This document shows, one piece after another, positions 1-10,288 of a DNA stretch of 64,000 bases. Where the stretch lies: NCBI GenBank assembly GCA_937949945.1, contig CALFEQ010000179.1:74787-138786 (forward strand), given 5' to 3'. Below the pieces are notes generated by a model, which saw only the letters and a program-made list of their open reading frames with translations, ran no database searches and had not been told where the DNA came from. Source of the DNA: an uncultured Myxococcales bacterium. GTDB taxonomy: Bacteria > Myxococcota_A > Polyangia > Polyangiales > Polyangiaceae. How positions within the stretch are numbered: position 1 is the first letter of the stretch; each line of letters starts with the position of its first letter. The translations under genes and the position numbers were made by a program.

Positions 1-291
1 GTCGACGTCGCGGTGGACGAGCGCGTCGAGCGCGGCCATCGCGACGCCGACGCTCGCCGGATCGTCCGGCGAGGCCGCCGCGACCGACAGCGCCTCGACG
101 TAGGCGCCGACTGCCTCCACGGGATCGCCGACGGCCTCCTCGCGGAACGCTTGGACGAGCGGCGTCGAAAGGTCGGACGCGCCGCGTGGAGCCTTCGCGG
201 GCTTCCCACCGCCGCACGCCGGGGCGAGGGCGAGCAGCGCGAGCGCGGCAGCGGCTCGCGCACGTCCACACCAAGAGCGGGGATCGCGCAT
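1..291 (-). CDS. Lipoprotein, N-terminal part only (runs off the window)
   Basis: The 97 codons inside the window begin with a signal peptide: a basic start (RDPRSWCGRAR), a hydrophobic stretch of Ala and Leu, and the lipobox LAPAC followed by GGG. The mature protein would therefore be lipid-anchored at Cys26. The rest is Ala/Val-rich and probably helical, and no family can be named from it. Its ATG overlaps the TGA of the upstream transglutaminase-like gene (ATGA), so the two are translationally coupled and probably act together at the cell envelope. The C-terminus lies beyond the left edge. The lipoprotein call is seen in the sequence; partnership with the upstream gene is inferred. Confidence 0.72.
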   Translation of the reverse strand, partial: MRDPRSWCGRARAAAALALLALAPACGGGKPAKAPRGASDLSTPLVQAFREEAVGDPVEAVGAYVEALSVAAASPDDPASVGVAMAALDALVHRDVD

Positions 292-3200
292 CACTTGGCC
301 TCCACGAGGCGAACCTCTTTGTGCATGAGCGCGTCGACCTGCTGCACCCAGGCGCGCCAGGCCGCGTACTTCTCGACGGGGATGAGGTGCTGATCGAACA
401 CGACGCTTCGCTTGATGACGAGCACGCGCGGATCGCGCGGGTCGCGGGTGATCTCGAGGTGGGCCCTGCCGAACTCGCCGCCGTTCGCGTCGCCGCCGGG
501 CGGGAGGTCGGCCCACGCCATCCCGGGCGGAGCGATCGCACGCACCGTGCGGTTCTGGTGGCTCGGCGCGATCCACGACGGGAGCAGCACCGGCAGCGTG
601 CGCGTCGGCAGCGGCGCGAGCTGCGAGCCGTAGGTCGTCGCGGGCGACAGCGGCAGGACGAGATCGGTGCCCTCGCGGCGCGCCATCGCGCGCGAGCGCG
701 CCTTGTACTTCACGAGCGCCTGTCCCTTCGGCAGGTTGCCCTGGAAGGAGACCGACTTGTCGAGATCGACGGTCGCGAGCCACGGCGACACGAGCACGTC
801 TTCGACGTACTGCGCGCGGGCCTCCGCCTGCGAGAGGTTCGTGCGCAGGTAGAACGCGCTGTCGCCGGAGTGACGCTCCTCGCCGACGAGCTCGCCGGAT
901 CCGTCGGCGGCGAGCGAGAGCGTCCACTTCACGTCGGCGCCGTGCTCCTCGGGCGAGCTCGCCGGGAGCTCCACGATCTCGGCCGGTCCGTGATCCATGC
1001 GGAGCGCCAACCCGCGCGCGTCCATCGACGGCAGCGGGCCGATGCGCGACTGGGGGCTCGTCGCGTCGAGGTACGTGCCGCCGTCGGGCCCGGGCAGGAA
1101 CGCGATGCCGTGGTCGAACATCGGCGCCGCCGCGTTCTTCGCGCGCAGGATCGACGGCTGCCCGGTGAGTCGCGTCTGCACGAGGACCTCCTGCGCCTCG
1201 ATGCCGATGGCGCGCAGGAGCGTGATGAGGAGGATCGCCTTGTCGTCGCAGTCGCCTTCGCGACGCGCGAGGAGCTGCTGCGGGCGGTTCGGGAGCCACC
1301 ACTCGCCGCTCACGTAGTTCACGTAGCGGATGTCGTCGGCCACGAACTCGAACAGGGCGCGGATCTTCTCGTCGCGCGTGCGCTTGCCTTTCGTGAGCTC
1401 GGCCGCGATGCGGCGGACCTCGTCGTCCGGCTCCGTGAAGCCGCGGATCGCCTCCGCGTACCACTTGCGGAAGTCCGCCCACGTCTTGAACGTGGAGCCG
1501 ACGACGACCGGCACGAGCTCGGAGGTGTGCGGCGCGAGCGGCTCTTCGGGGACGACCAGCGGCTTGTCCCAGACGAGCTGCAGCACGTGCACGCCGCGCT
1601 CCTTGTCCTCCTTCTCGATGCGCTTGTAGGGGGCGAGCTTGTCGTTGAGGACGTCGACGTAGAGCGGATGGCCGGGCACCGTCTCGACGATGACCTCGTT
1701 GTAGACGAGCGGATGGCTCGCCGGTGAGCCGGCGTAGTCGAGGAAGTAGTACGGAGCGTCTCCGCGTCCGCCGACGGCCGTCCTCGTCCACTGGCGGATC
1801 GCGACCTCGATCGTGTCGCCCGCCTCGAGCTCCGGCCAGCGGATGCGCGGGCGCGCTCCGTCGTTGTGCTCCTCCACCGGGAACGCGACGCCGCCGCCTT
1901 TGCGATGGACGCGCGCGCGCAGGATCTCGGTGAGATCGCCTTCCGGCGGGATCGGCTCGAACAGCTCCTGCTGGGTGCGCGGAGGGATCACGATCTCGCG
2001 CGCGTAGTGGATGAGCTGCGACACCCGGTTGTCCGCGTGCATCCGCACGGCCCGCAGCCAGTGGAGCTCGCGGTCCGCGACGTCCGGCGCGGTGCCGGCG
2101 GGCGGTACGCCGCGGCGGCGCGCGAGGATCGTCTCGCTCTTCACGAGGTAGCGCTCGTCGTCCGTGAACGCGCCGCGCTCGCCTCGACCCGAGCCTGGCT
2201 CACCGGCGCGCAGCGCGAGCTCGGCACGGTACTTCGCCTCTCCGGGCTCGAGCTCGCGCGCGCGGCGCAGAGCGGCGAGCACGCTGCTCTGATCGGCGGG
2301 CGTCTTCGACACGACGGCGAGCTCGCGCGCGAGGCCGGCCCATGCCTCGGCACGGTTCGGGGCCCACGTGCTCAAGACGCGATAGAGCTGCGCGGCGAGC
2401 TCGTGCCCGCCCGCGTCGGAGACGTGCTTGGCGACGAGCAGCGCCTCGTCGGCGTCGTCCATGCCGCCGGCGAACGCGTCCTTCGCGGCAGCCTCGACGT
2501 CGGCGCGGCCGCGCGACGTCATCGCGTCGACGAGGATCTCGCCGCGAATGCCGCGGCGCGCGAGCTCCTGCGTCACCTCGATCCACGTGGGGACGTCGCT
2601 CGCGCGCGCCAAGGTCGCGAGCTCGAACAAGAGCGCGACCGGCACCTTCTCCTTGGCGGCGCGAAACGCGGCCGAAAGGTCGCGCATCGCCTTGATGGAG
2701 AGCGCCTCGTTGCGCAGCGCCCTGGCGATGCGCGCCGAGAGCAGGAGCGCCTCGGCGTCGGTCTTCTGGTCGATCTTCGCGCCGCGCATCGACGCGATCG
2801 CCCAGTCCGGCGTCTCGGTCTCGAGGTGCTGATCGACGAGTCGCCGGTCGACGAACGCCTTCGTGACGTGATCGCCGGCCTTCTCCGCCGCGGCACGCGC
2901 GCGGTAGAGTCGCGCGCTCTTGTTCGCGTCCGACGGCGTGATCCACGCGGCCATCGCGAGCCGATCGGCGTCGAGGTCCTTGTACTGGAGGAGCGCGTCG
3001 AGCTGTCCCGGCGCGCGCGGGCTCTTCGCGTCGTCGGCGCCCCCGGCCGTCCGTACGATGGCCGCCGCGAGCAGCGCGTCGGCCGAGCCTTTTCCCGTCG
3101 CCGTGCGCACGAGCGGCGTGACCAGCTTCGTGACGCGCGCGGTGCCCCACGGGATCTCCTCTCCCGCCTTGGGCGCGAGATCGGACGATGCGGGGAGGGC

Positions 3201-4169
3201 GAGCGGCGCATGCTTGTCGTCGGTGATGCGGATGCGCACGCGCCCCGCGTCGTCGAGCGCGCCGCTGCAGACCTTCGCGGCGACGATGTGCGGACCGGCG
3301 GTCGCGTCGATCTTCGCGGCGATGCGGTCGAAGCGCGCCATCTCGTGCACGTCGTCGCTCTTGCCGACGTCGACGCCGTCGAAGACGAGGCGCGCGGTGC
3401 CCGACGCCGCGAGGCGGACGATGATCGGGCGGCTCTTGTCGAGCGTGATCTTCGAGGCGAGCCAGGTGCAGCTCTCCTTCCGAGGGTGGACGAGGAGATC
3501 GAGCGGTACGCCCTTCGCCTGCGCGAACGTCGGCGGCACCGGGCGCCAGCTCACCTCGACGGTGCCCCACGAGTAGCTCGTCGTCGGATCGGCGAACGCA
3601 GCGGCGCTCTTCTTCGCCTCCGGTCCGTCGTGGGCGTCGAGGCCGCCGCCCGTGTCGCGGAACGGGCCGAGGATGGCGAGATCGGTGAGGATGCCCGCTT
3701 CGGCACGTGCCTTCTCGATGCCGGCGGTCGTGCCTTCGTCCGCCTCGTGCGCACGCGCGAGCGCGGCGGCCTCGCCTCGGATCTCGGCGCTCGTCGCGCT
3801 GCGCGCGATCTCCTTCAGCGCGGTGAGGCTCGCGCCGTGCGTCGCACGATCGGCGAGCGAGGTGATGACCGTGAGGGCGGCCATGCGACTCGCGTCGTCG
3901 TCGGAGGCGAGGGCGCGCTTCGTGTGCGCTTCGACGACGTCGTCGGCCGTCTCCGCGGTCCAACGAATCGAAGCAGGGCTCCGACCGGCACCGGCGTGAC
4001 GAGCGGCGGCGCCGGCCGATGCGGCGGGCGGCTCCCCGAAGGCGGGGAGGGGGCTCGTCGACGAGGCGAGCGCAAGAATCGCGAGCAAGACCGGTGCGGG
4101 GCGCGATCGACGCGATCGAGAGGTGGCAGCCTCTCGCGCCCTTCGACCCGCGGAGTAGGGACGGAACAT
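291..4169 (-). CDS. Large secreted DUF3857/transglutaminase-like protein
   Basis: This is a 1292-residue exported protein. The chosen ATG gives an arginine-rich n-region and a hydrophobic core (VLLAILALASS) typical of a signal peptide. Residues 60-620 are Ala-rich helical and resemble TPR-type repeats. A DUF3857-like region (about 650-880) is followed by a transglutaminase-like core with GDCDDK (Cys974), FDHG (His1020) and YLDATS (Asp1035), a complete Cys-His-Asp triad. Proteins of this architecture are known from Bacteroidetes and myxobacteria, but their substrates are not established; peptidase or cross-linking activity in the periplasm is possible. An ATG at 4274 in the same frame would add 35 residues ahead of the signal peptide and is less likely. 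The gene is coupled by ATGA to the lipoprotein downstream and is divergent from the next gene. Confidence 0.85.
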   Translation of the reverse strand: MFRPYSAGRRAREAATSRSRRSRPAPVLLAILALASSTSPLPAFGEPPAASAGAAARHAGAGRSPASIRWTAETADDVVEAHTKRALASDDDASRMAALTVITSLADRATHGASLTALKEIARSATSAEIRGEAAALARAHEADEGTTAGIEKARAEAGILTDLAILGPFRDTGGGLDAHDGPEAKKSAAAFADPTTSYSWGTVEVSWRPVPPTFAQAKGVPLDLLVHPRKESCTWLASKITLDKSRPIIVRLAASGTARLVFDGVDVGKSDDVHEMARFDRIAAKIDATAGPHIVAAKVCSGALDDAGRVRIRITDDKHAPLALPASSDLAPKAGEEIPWGTARVTKLVTPLVRTATGKGSADALLAAAIVRTAGGADDAKSPRAPGQLDALLQYKDLDADRLAMAAWITPSDANKSARLYRARAAAEKAGDHVTKAFVDRRLVDQHLETETPDWAIASMRGAKIDQKTDAEALLLSARIARALRNEALSIKAMRDLSAAFRAAKEKVPVALLFELATLARASDVPTWIEVTQELARRGIRGEILVDAMTSRGRADVEAAAKDAFAGGMDDADEALLVAKHVSDAGGHELAAQLYRVLSTWAPNRAEAWAGLARELAVVSKTPADQSSVLAALRRARELEPGEAKYRAELALRAGEPGSGRGERGAFTDDERYLVKSETILARRRGVPPAGTAPDVADRELHWLRAVRMHADNRVSQLIHYAREIVIPPRTQQELFEPIPPEGDLTEILRARVHRKGGGVAFPVEEHNDGARPRIRWPELEAGDTIEVAIRQWTRTAVGGRGDAPYYFLDYAGSPASHPLVYNEVIVETVPGHPLYVDVLNDKLAPYKRIEKEDKERGVHVLQLVWDKPLVVPEEPLAPHTSELVPVVVGSTFKTWADFRKWYAEAIRGFTEPDDEVRRIAAELTKGKRTRDEKIRALFEFVADDIRYVNYVSGEWWLPNRPQQLLARREGDCDDKAILLITLLRAIGIEAQEVLVQTRLTGQPSILRAKNAAAPMFDHGIAFLPGPDGGTYLDATSPQSRIGPLPSMDARGLALRMDHGPAEIVELPASSPEEHGADVKWTLSLAADGSGELVGEERHSGDSAFYLRTNLSQAEARAQYVEDVLVSPWLATVDLDKSVSFQGNLPKGQALVKYKARSRAMARREGTDLVLPLSPATTYGSQLAPLPTRTLPVLLPSWIAPSHQNRTVRAIAPPGMAWADLPPGGDANGGEFGRAHLEITRDPRDPRVLVIKRSVVFDQHLIPVEKYAAWRAWVQQVDALMHKEVRLVEAK

Positions 4170-4273
4170 TGCCGGGGTACTGTAGGGGGTTTTCGAGGGT
4201 TTGGCCGGGATAGCGACATCGACCTTGCGCCTCTCGAAAGCTGAGCCAGACTGGGAGATCACGGGGTCGTACA

Positions 4274-5650
4274 TTGAACCACACCGGATCCGAGCCGTGT
4301 CCTGAGGCAAGCGCCAACGATGGTCTGCGTGCGAGCGCGGACCGTTCGGACTCTTCGGACCTCCCGAGGTTCCTGCTCGAGGAAGACGTGTGCGACGACC
4401 GGACGGTCGCGGAGCCGTCCGCGCCGGTCGCCGGTCTGTTCCCGGGCATGGATGCGGTCGAGGTGCAGGTGCCGGAGGCCCCGCCGACCACGAAGGATCT
4501 CGACGACGAGGACGAGGAAGAGGAAGAGGAGCTCGCGACCATCCTCGATCCGATGCCCCGCAGTCGCGCGCAGCGAGCGGCGGCTCCGAGCGATGTTGCC
4601 GACGACACGTCCGACGCGACCGATCCGCCGACCATCGTGCCGACGCTCGTGCGGCCTCGCTCGAGCTCGCACGTGGCGGTCTCCGAAGAGGCGGGCCCGC
4701 GAGCGTCGGTTCGCCCGCACCCCGCGCTGCGCCCGCTCCCGCCGCCACCCGTCGAGCCGGAGCAGGAGTCGAGGCCCCTGCCGCCGCGACCCGCGCCGCC
4801 TTCCGAGCGCTCGCTGCCCATGAGCGAGCGCATCGCCCTCGGGCACGTGCAGGGCGATCTCCTCGAAGAAGACGTGCTCGAGCCGACGACGCTCTCTCGC
4901 GATGCGACGACCGCGTCCGGAGCGGAGCCGCCGACGTTGCCTCGCGGGAAATCGTCGTCGCTTCATCGCGTGGCTTTCCCTGCGCCGCAGTTCTCGCCGC
5001 CGCGCCAGCCGCAGCCGTTCGTCGTCCCCGCCTCGCCGACGACGGCGAGGATGCTCGACGAGACGCGCGTCGGCGTGATTCGCAAGCCGGCGCACCTCGT
5101 CCAGAGCTCGCCGCCGTCGGTGCCGTTCGTCAACCTGCAAGCGGCGTCGTCGAGCATCGCCCCGGTCGCCATGTCGACCGCGCTCGGTCTCGGCTCGCGC
5201 GCGGATCGCACCGCGAGCGTCCGTGAGCAGAAGCGCCCGGCGACGACCCTGGCGATGGTCGCCTACGCGATCGTCGGTCTGCTCGCGACGAGCGTGGTCG
5301 GCATCGTCGCGTTCGTCCCGGGCGTGCGTGGCGCGAGCTCCTCCGAGAAGGGACTCGTGGCGGCGACCCCGCCGCCTCCCGATCCGCCGTCGTCCGTGAT
5401 CGTGGCTCCGCCGGCGCACGTACCGCCCGCGAGCCTCGACCTGCGACCGCCGATCGAGCCGGACATGACGTACGTGACCTTCCCCGCGTCGGCCGAGGGC
5501 GATCGGGTCTACGTCGACGGCCAGGTCCTCGAGACGGGCGCGGCGCCTGCGAAGATCAAGTGCGGCCCGCACACGATCAAGATCGGCTCGGCCGGCAAGC
5601 CGCGGAGCGTGAACCTCCCGTGCGGTGACGAGCTCGCGCTGACGGACTGA
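4274..5650 (+). CDS. Single-pass membrane protein with PEGA-like C-terminus
   Basis: The 458-residue protein has a long, disordered, Pro/Ser/Glu-rich cytoplasmic part with acidic runs near residue 80. Two copies of the motif LLEEDV occur near residues 36 and 195. One transmembrane helix lies at about 325-350 (AMVAYAIVGLLATSVVGIV). The last 60 residues have the look of a small PEGA-type beta domain (GDRVYVDGQVLETG, then CGPHTIKIG). The PEGA assignment is by pattern only. The TTG start is uncertain: coding character and the first LLEEDV motif support it over the ATG at 4448. The stop codon is followed after two bases by a sense-oriented heptad array. Function is unknown; a surface or signalling anchor is plausible. 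Confidence 0.75.
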   Translation: MNHTGSEPCPEASANDGLRASADRSDSSDLPRFLLEEDVCDDRTVAEPSAPVAGLFPGMDAVEVQVPEAPPTTKDLDDEDEEEEEELATILDPMPRSRAQRAAAPSDVADDTSDATDPPTIVPTLVRPRSSSHVAVSEEAGPRASVRPHPALRPLPPPPVEPEQESRPLPPRPAPPSERSLPMSERIALGHVQGDLLEEDVLEPTTLSRDATTASGAEPPTLPRGKSSSLHRVAFPAPQFSPPRQPQPFVVPASPTTARMLDETRVGVIRKPAHLVQSSPPSVPFVNLQAASSSIAPVAMSTALGLGSRADRTASVREQKRPATTLAMVAYAIVGLLATSVVGIVAFVPGVRGASSSEKGLVAATPPPPDPPSSVIVAPPAHVPPASLDLRPPIEPDMTYVTFPASAEGDRVYVDGQVLETGAAPAKIKCGPHTIKIGSAGKPRSVNLPCGDELALTD

Positions 5651-5652
5651 AA

Positions 5653-5871
5653 CAGTCCTCAGTCCTCAGTCCTCAGCTGGGGCTCGACGCGCGACGCGAC
5701 CTCCCGCCTATCCGGGTCGCTCGACACGTTCGGGCACACGTCGTCGTCCGACTCTGAAGCCAGAGCGCCGCGGGGCGTCTCGCGCGAGGTCCGGGCACTC
5801 CAGGAAGGGCCGGGCAGGGCCCGGCCTTCGCTGAGGACTGAGGTCTCGCGCGGACGCGAAGCGCTCGCGCG
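5653..5871 (-). repeat. Long intergenic repeat element, copy R1 (inverted orientation)
   Basis: The element starts three copies deep in the TCCTCAG heptad right after the stop of the preceding gene. It ends in an inverted heptad pair (5830-5843) and a GC-rich flank against the 3' end of the next, convergent gene. Read on the minus strand it matches copy R2 near 9 kb. Shared blocks are the CGCGCGAGACCTCAG left end, the hairpin with stem GGCCGGG, a core with CGTGTCGAGCG and GTCGCGTCGCGC, and the CCAGCTGAGGACTGAGGACT right end. No coding potential is seen. Confidence 0.8.
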
Positions 5872-7041
5872 CTACTTCTTCGCCTTCTTGCCGTCCGACG
5901 CCTTCGCGTTCCAGCCCTTCTTCCCGTCACCCTTGAAGGCCGCGAGCTTGTTCGCGCTCGCCTTCGCAGGCGCGGGTCGCGGCTTGGCGGCGGCGTGCGC
6001 GGCCTTGGGGGCGGGCGCGCGCGTGGCGTGCGCCGGCTTGCGCGGTGCGCGCGTGGCCTTGCCGGCCTTCTTGGGCGCCGCCGCGAGGGGAGCGGCCGCG
6101 GCCTTCGCCGCCGCCGCCTTCGGCGTCGGCGCGGGCTCTGCTTCCGCGGGCGTGGCGCCGGGCTCCGCGTTCGCGGTCTGGGGCGTGCCCTCGCGCTGAT
6201 CCTTCGCCAGCACGAGCATGGAGCCTTCCGTGCTCGTGATCGGCGGGGCCTCGTCGCGCGCGGGTGCGGCGGCCGACGTGTCGTCGTTCTTGGTCGGCAT
6301 CGGCGCCTGGACCGCGTGCGTGGCGTGCGTGGCGGGAGATCCGAAGGTGCCCGTGAGCCACGCGCTGACGCCCGCGAACACCGCGCCGCCGACGAGCGCC
6401 ACGGCCGCGACTCCCGCCAGCTTGCCGATCATCCCGCGACGGCGCGTCTCCTTCTGCTCGTGCGCGAGCACCAGCTCGCGAAGGCGAGCGGCGGGCTGCT
6501 CGAGCGTCGAGAGCGCGCGCTCCTTGTCGAGATCGAGCTTCACGACGTCGATGTCCGAGCTCCGGAGCTCGATCACGTCGCTCGCGGCGTCGACCCTCGC
6601 GGGGCTCCGGCCCAGGCGGAGCGCATCGCTCTCCGTGAAGCGGATGTCGTCGTCGCTACGGCGCGGAACGGGCTTCGGAGAGGGCTTCGGCGCAGCGACT
6701 TCGATGGCGTCCTTCGACTTGCGCGGCAGCGGCGGCGGGGTCGACGGCTTCTTCGAGCCGGGAGCCCCGATCTCGCTGGTCACCGGCATGAGGCTCTCCG
6801 ACTCGAGCGTCATGGCGCTCGGCGGAGGGAGCCCGGCGACGTCCCCGAGCGTGCGCCACTGCTTGGTCCCCGCCTTCCGCACGAGGGTGTGCGCGTTGAT
6901 CTCCTCGTTCTTGAAGGCAGCGTCGAGCTCGTCGAGCGTCATCAGCCGCGGCTCACCGAGCCCGTGCTGCACCTCCCAAAGCTCGCGAGAGAGGTCTTCC
7001 CACAGCTCGACGGGGGACTCTCGACGCTTCATCTGGCTCAT
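5872..7041 (-). CDS. GYF_2-domain membrane protein with basic Ala/Lys tail
   Basis: This 389-residue protein begins with a GYF_2 (DUF4339-like) domain at about residues 20-70. It contains ELWEVQ, an acidic LDELDAAF helix and the conserved KAGTKQWRTLGDV end. A linker rich in Pro and Ser follows, then one transmembrane helix near 203-230 (GKLAGVAAVALVGGAVFAGV). The tail (300-389) is low-complexity Ala/Lys/Pro ending in GKKAKK. GYF_2 domains are common in bacterial membrane proteins and are thought to bind proline-rich partners; the partner here is unknown. The start at MSQMKRRE is chosen because it sits just before the domain; further upstream the frame is not protein-like. The lysine tail could contact nucleic acid or polyanions. 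Confidence 0.78.
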   Translation of the reverse strand: MSQMKRRESPVELWEDLSRELWEVQHGLGEPRLMTLDELDAAFKNEEINAHTLVRKAGTKQWRTLGDVAGLPPPSAMTLESESLMPVTSEIGAPGSKKPSTPPPLPRKSKDAIEVAAPKPSPKPVPRRSDDDIRFTESDALRLGRSPARVDAASDVIELRSSDIDVVKLDLDKERALSTLEQPAARLRELVLAHEQKETRRRGMIGKLAGVAAVALVGGAVFAGVSAWLTGTFGSPATHATHAVQAPMPTKNDDTSAAAPARDEAPPITSTEGSMLVLAKDQREGTPQTANAEPGATPAEAEPAPTPKAAAAKAAAAPLAAAPKKAGKATRAPRKPAHATRAPAPKAAHAAAKPRPAPAKASANKLAAFKGDGKKGWNAKASDGKKAKK

Positions 7042-7701
7042 GACTACCCTCCCGCCTCTCGCCGCGGCCCGAATGCACGACGTGGGCCGAGATCGCAGGG
7101 GCGCTGTCGGCCGGCGGAATATGACCGATGAATCGGATCGTCGCCAGCCCTGGTCGGAAGGCACGATGCTTCGGGTCCTCAGCAAAACGAGGACTCGAGA
7201 CATCAGCGACGCACCCGTCGTGATGGCCCCCTTCGTCCGCTTTCCGTAACGATTTCGATGGTCCACGCGCCGCCGCCTTCCGACGTCGCGGCGCGCAGGC
7301 GGATGACGCGAGACGTCGCAGGCGACGTGCCTGCGGGCGCGTGGCTCTGAAAAAGGGCTGCTCGCCGGGGAAGCCGCCACGCAGCAGGCCGCGAGCGGAC
7401 CGCCGAGAAGAGCGGACGGCATCGCCCGACGCACGCTCGAGCCCGGTGCTCGGAGTGGGAATGGCGCTCGAGCTGCCGCGCGTGCAGAACGTGCGCGAGC
7501 ACGACGGCTCGCGCGCGACGAGCTCGGAGGCGAACCGATCCTCGCTCACGCCGGCTCCGCCGAGACCGAGCGCGCACCTCTCTCCAGGGCGAGCTTCGTG
7601 CACCGAGGCCGGCCGTGCGGCGCGGAGCCGGATTCGGTCTTTCGCGCGGAGCGAAAGCCGTGGTACCTCCATCGGCCCACCCACTCCCCGAGGTCGAAAT
7701 C
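7042..7701. other. 660-bp gap between divergent genes
   Basis: No reading frame here looks like a protein. Two inverted repeats stand out. One is GTCCTC..GAGGAC with an 8-base loop (7174-7195), a heptad-like palindrome. The other is CTTTCGC..GCGAAAG (7639-7657), about 45 bases before the icd start, which could be an operator or a leader hairpin. The promoters of both flanking genes must lie here, but no convincing -10/-35 pair was found. Confidence 0.45.
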
Positions 7702-8988
<1,287 letters not shown>

Positions 8989-9025
8989 GCGCGCGCGCTT
9001 CGCGCGCGAGACCTCAGACCTCAGC

Positions 9026-9053
9026 GAAGGCCGGGTGCTCTGCCCGGCCTTTT
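9026..9053 (+). terminator. Rho-independent terminator after icd
   Basis: The hairpin has an 8-bp perfect stem, AGGCCGGG with CCCGGCCT, a 7-base loop and then TTT. It lies 38 bases after the icd stop. The same stem is present in repeat copy R1, so the terminator is part of the mobile or duplicated unit. Confidence 0.75.
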
Positions 9054-9129
9054 GCGTTCGAGGCTCCAGGCTCCAGGCTCCAGATGGGGCGTCGGGCAGA
9101 CGACGTGTCTCTGTCTTCTCGAGCCGCGC

Positions 9130-9224
9130 CCGGGCGAGAAATGAAGTGAGCTCGGGCGAGAATTGAAGTGGGCTCGGGCGAGAATTGAAGTGGGCTCGGG
9201 CGAGAAATGAAGTGTGCTCGGGCG
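9130..9224. repeat. 22-bp tandem repeat, four units
   Basis: The unit CGGGCGAGAATTGAAGTGGG plus CT is repeated four times with one to three changes per copy. The related elements R3 and R4 have only one unit at the matching place, so this is a local expansion (a variable-number repeat candidate). Confidence 0.88.
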
Positions 9225-9347
9225 GGTCGATGGTCATGGGGAGGCGGGACGTGGCGTCGCGCATCGACCTCCAGCTGAGGACTGAGGACTGAGGACTGAG
9301 GACTCTCTACAGAGAACGAGGACCGAGGACCGAGGTCGGAGGCTGAC

Positions 9348-10147
9348 TCAGTACGTGAGCTCGACGTCGTCGAAGAAAATCAGGTCGCGTCCAAGTGGCA
9401 CGCTGAGGAGCCCGAAGTCGAGGCGCGTGGCGTGTCCTCTTCTTTGGAGGAGTACGAGGGCAGTCTCGCTGCCGTCGAGCTTCAGCGTCACCTCGCCTTT
9501 CTTCGTGTACGTGAAGACGAGCTCGAGCCATTTGCCGGTGACGAGCGGCACCTCTCCCCTCACGGTTCCGTTCTCGACGAGCGCGAGGTTCGTCTCGCGT
9601 ATCTCCACGGCCAGCGTGGGCCCGTCGCCGTCTCGACCGCGAGGATCCGCGAGTTGAGGCCGGTGCTCTCCACTACGAACAACCAGGCGCTGAAGCGGAG
9701 ATCGCAGCGCTGTTCCTCGATCGTCCTGCCCAGCCGTGCGAACGCACCGCTCGAGCCTTCGAACGTCAAGCTCTGACTTCCGGTGCTGCCCGCGCGCCGG
9801 TGAGTCGACGGCCCCCACGTGACTCCCCCATCCGCTTGCTCGACGAGCCACGTCGGCTCGGCCTTCCAATCCTTCCCCTCGAAGTCGTCACGGATGACGG
9901 CGCAGCTCGACGCGTCGCCGGAGATGTCCGCGTCGGCGAGCGGGTCGCGCTCTTCCGTGTCCGAGCCGCCGTCGGACGAAGGCGTGTCCGCGTCGCTGCT
10001 GGCATCGGCGTCGAGCGGGGAGCCCGGGTCGGGGCTGGTGACGCCAAAGGTGGAACATGCAGCGATCACGAGCGGGAGGGCGGCCACGAGCGTGCGTACC
10101 CGTGCCCGGCGTTCTCCGAGATCCGAGCGGTGATTCTGCACGATCAC
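9348..10147 (-). pseudogene. Concanavalin-like lipoprotein gene with a frameshift
   Basis: The N-terminal 170 codons read GTG start, lipobox VIAAC, an Asp/Ser-rich linker, and CAVIRDDFEG. They align closely with the intact paralogue starting at 12176. After ILAVETATG the frame breaks. The rest of the homology (DGPTLAVEI through FDDVELTY and the stop) continues in another frame. One missing base near 9622-9632 explains it. This may be a real inactivating mutation or a sequencing error. The intact protein would be a lipid-anchored jelly-roll (ConA-like) domain, possibly carbohydrate-binding. The downstream end is separated by 42 bases from the heptad array of R2. Confidence 0.8.
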
Positions 10148-10161
10148 GCGATGATCGTCGC
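10148..10161. promoter_or_regulatory. Near-palindrome before lipoprotein paralogue 1
   Basis: The 14-bp sequence GCGATGATCGTCGC matches its own reverse complement at 12 of 14 positions and sits directly before the GTG start codon. Equivalent sites precede the two other minus-strand paralogues at the same spacing. It may be an operator or part of the translation-initiation region. Confidence 0.45.
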
Positions 10162-10288
10162 ACGGACACGCGATGTGTGCACGTCACGTGTCGAGTCGAC
10201 CGAGTCGGTGGGAGCTGGCGTCGCGCATCGAGGTCTCGAAGCCTCGGCGAGGCTTGCGCCTCGCGCGGCCTTGGAAGACCCTCATGAC

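Larger units (their letters stand above)
8989..9305 (+). repeat. Long intergenic repeat element, copy R2
   Basis: This is the fullest copy. In order it has a GC palindrome (CGCGCTTCGCGCG), ACCTCAG twice, a terminator hairpin and an array of the heptad GGCTCCA (9059-9083). These are followed by a spacer, a 22-bp tandem repeat, the core GTCGCGCATCGACC and four CTGAGGA heptads (9274-9305). It fills the space between two convergent genes. R1, R3 and R4 are homologous over most of this length. No reading frame is convincing. Confidence 0.85.

Noticed and set aside
1866..4244. A 792-codon open frame on the plus strand
   Set aside because: It lies opposite the transglutaminase-like gene, is almost all Arg/Ala/Glu/Val, and has no domain; such antisense frames are expected in high-GC DNA.
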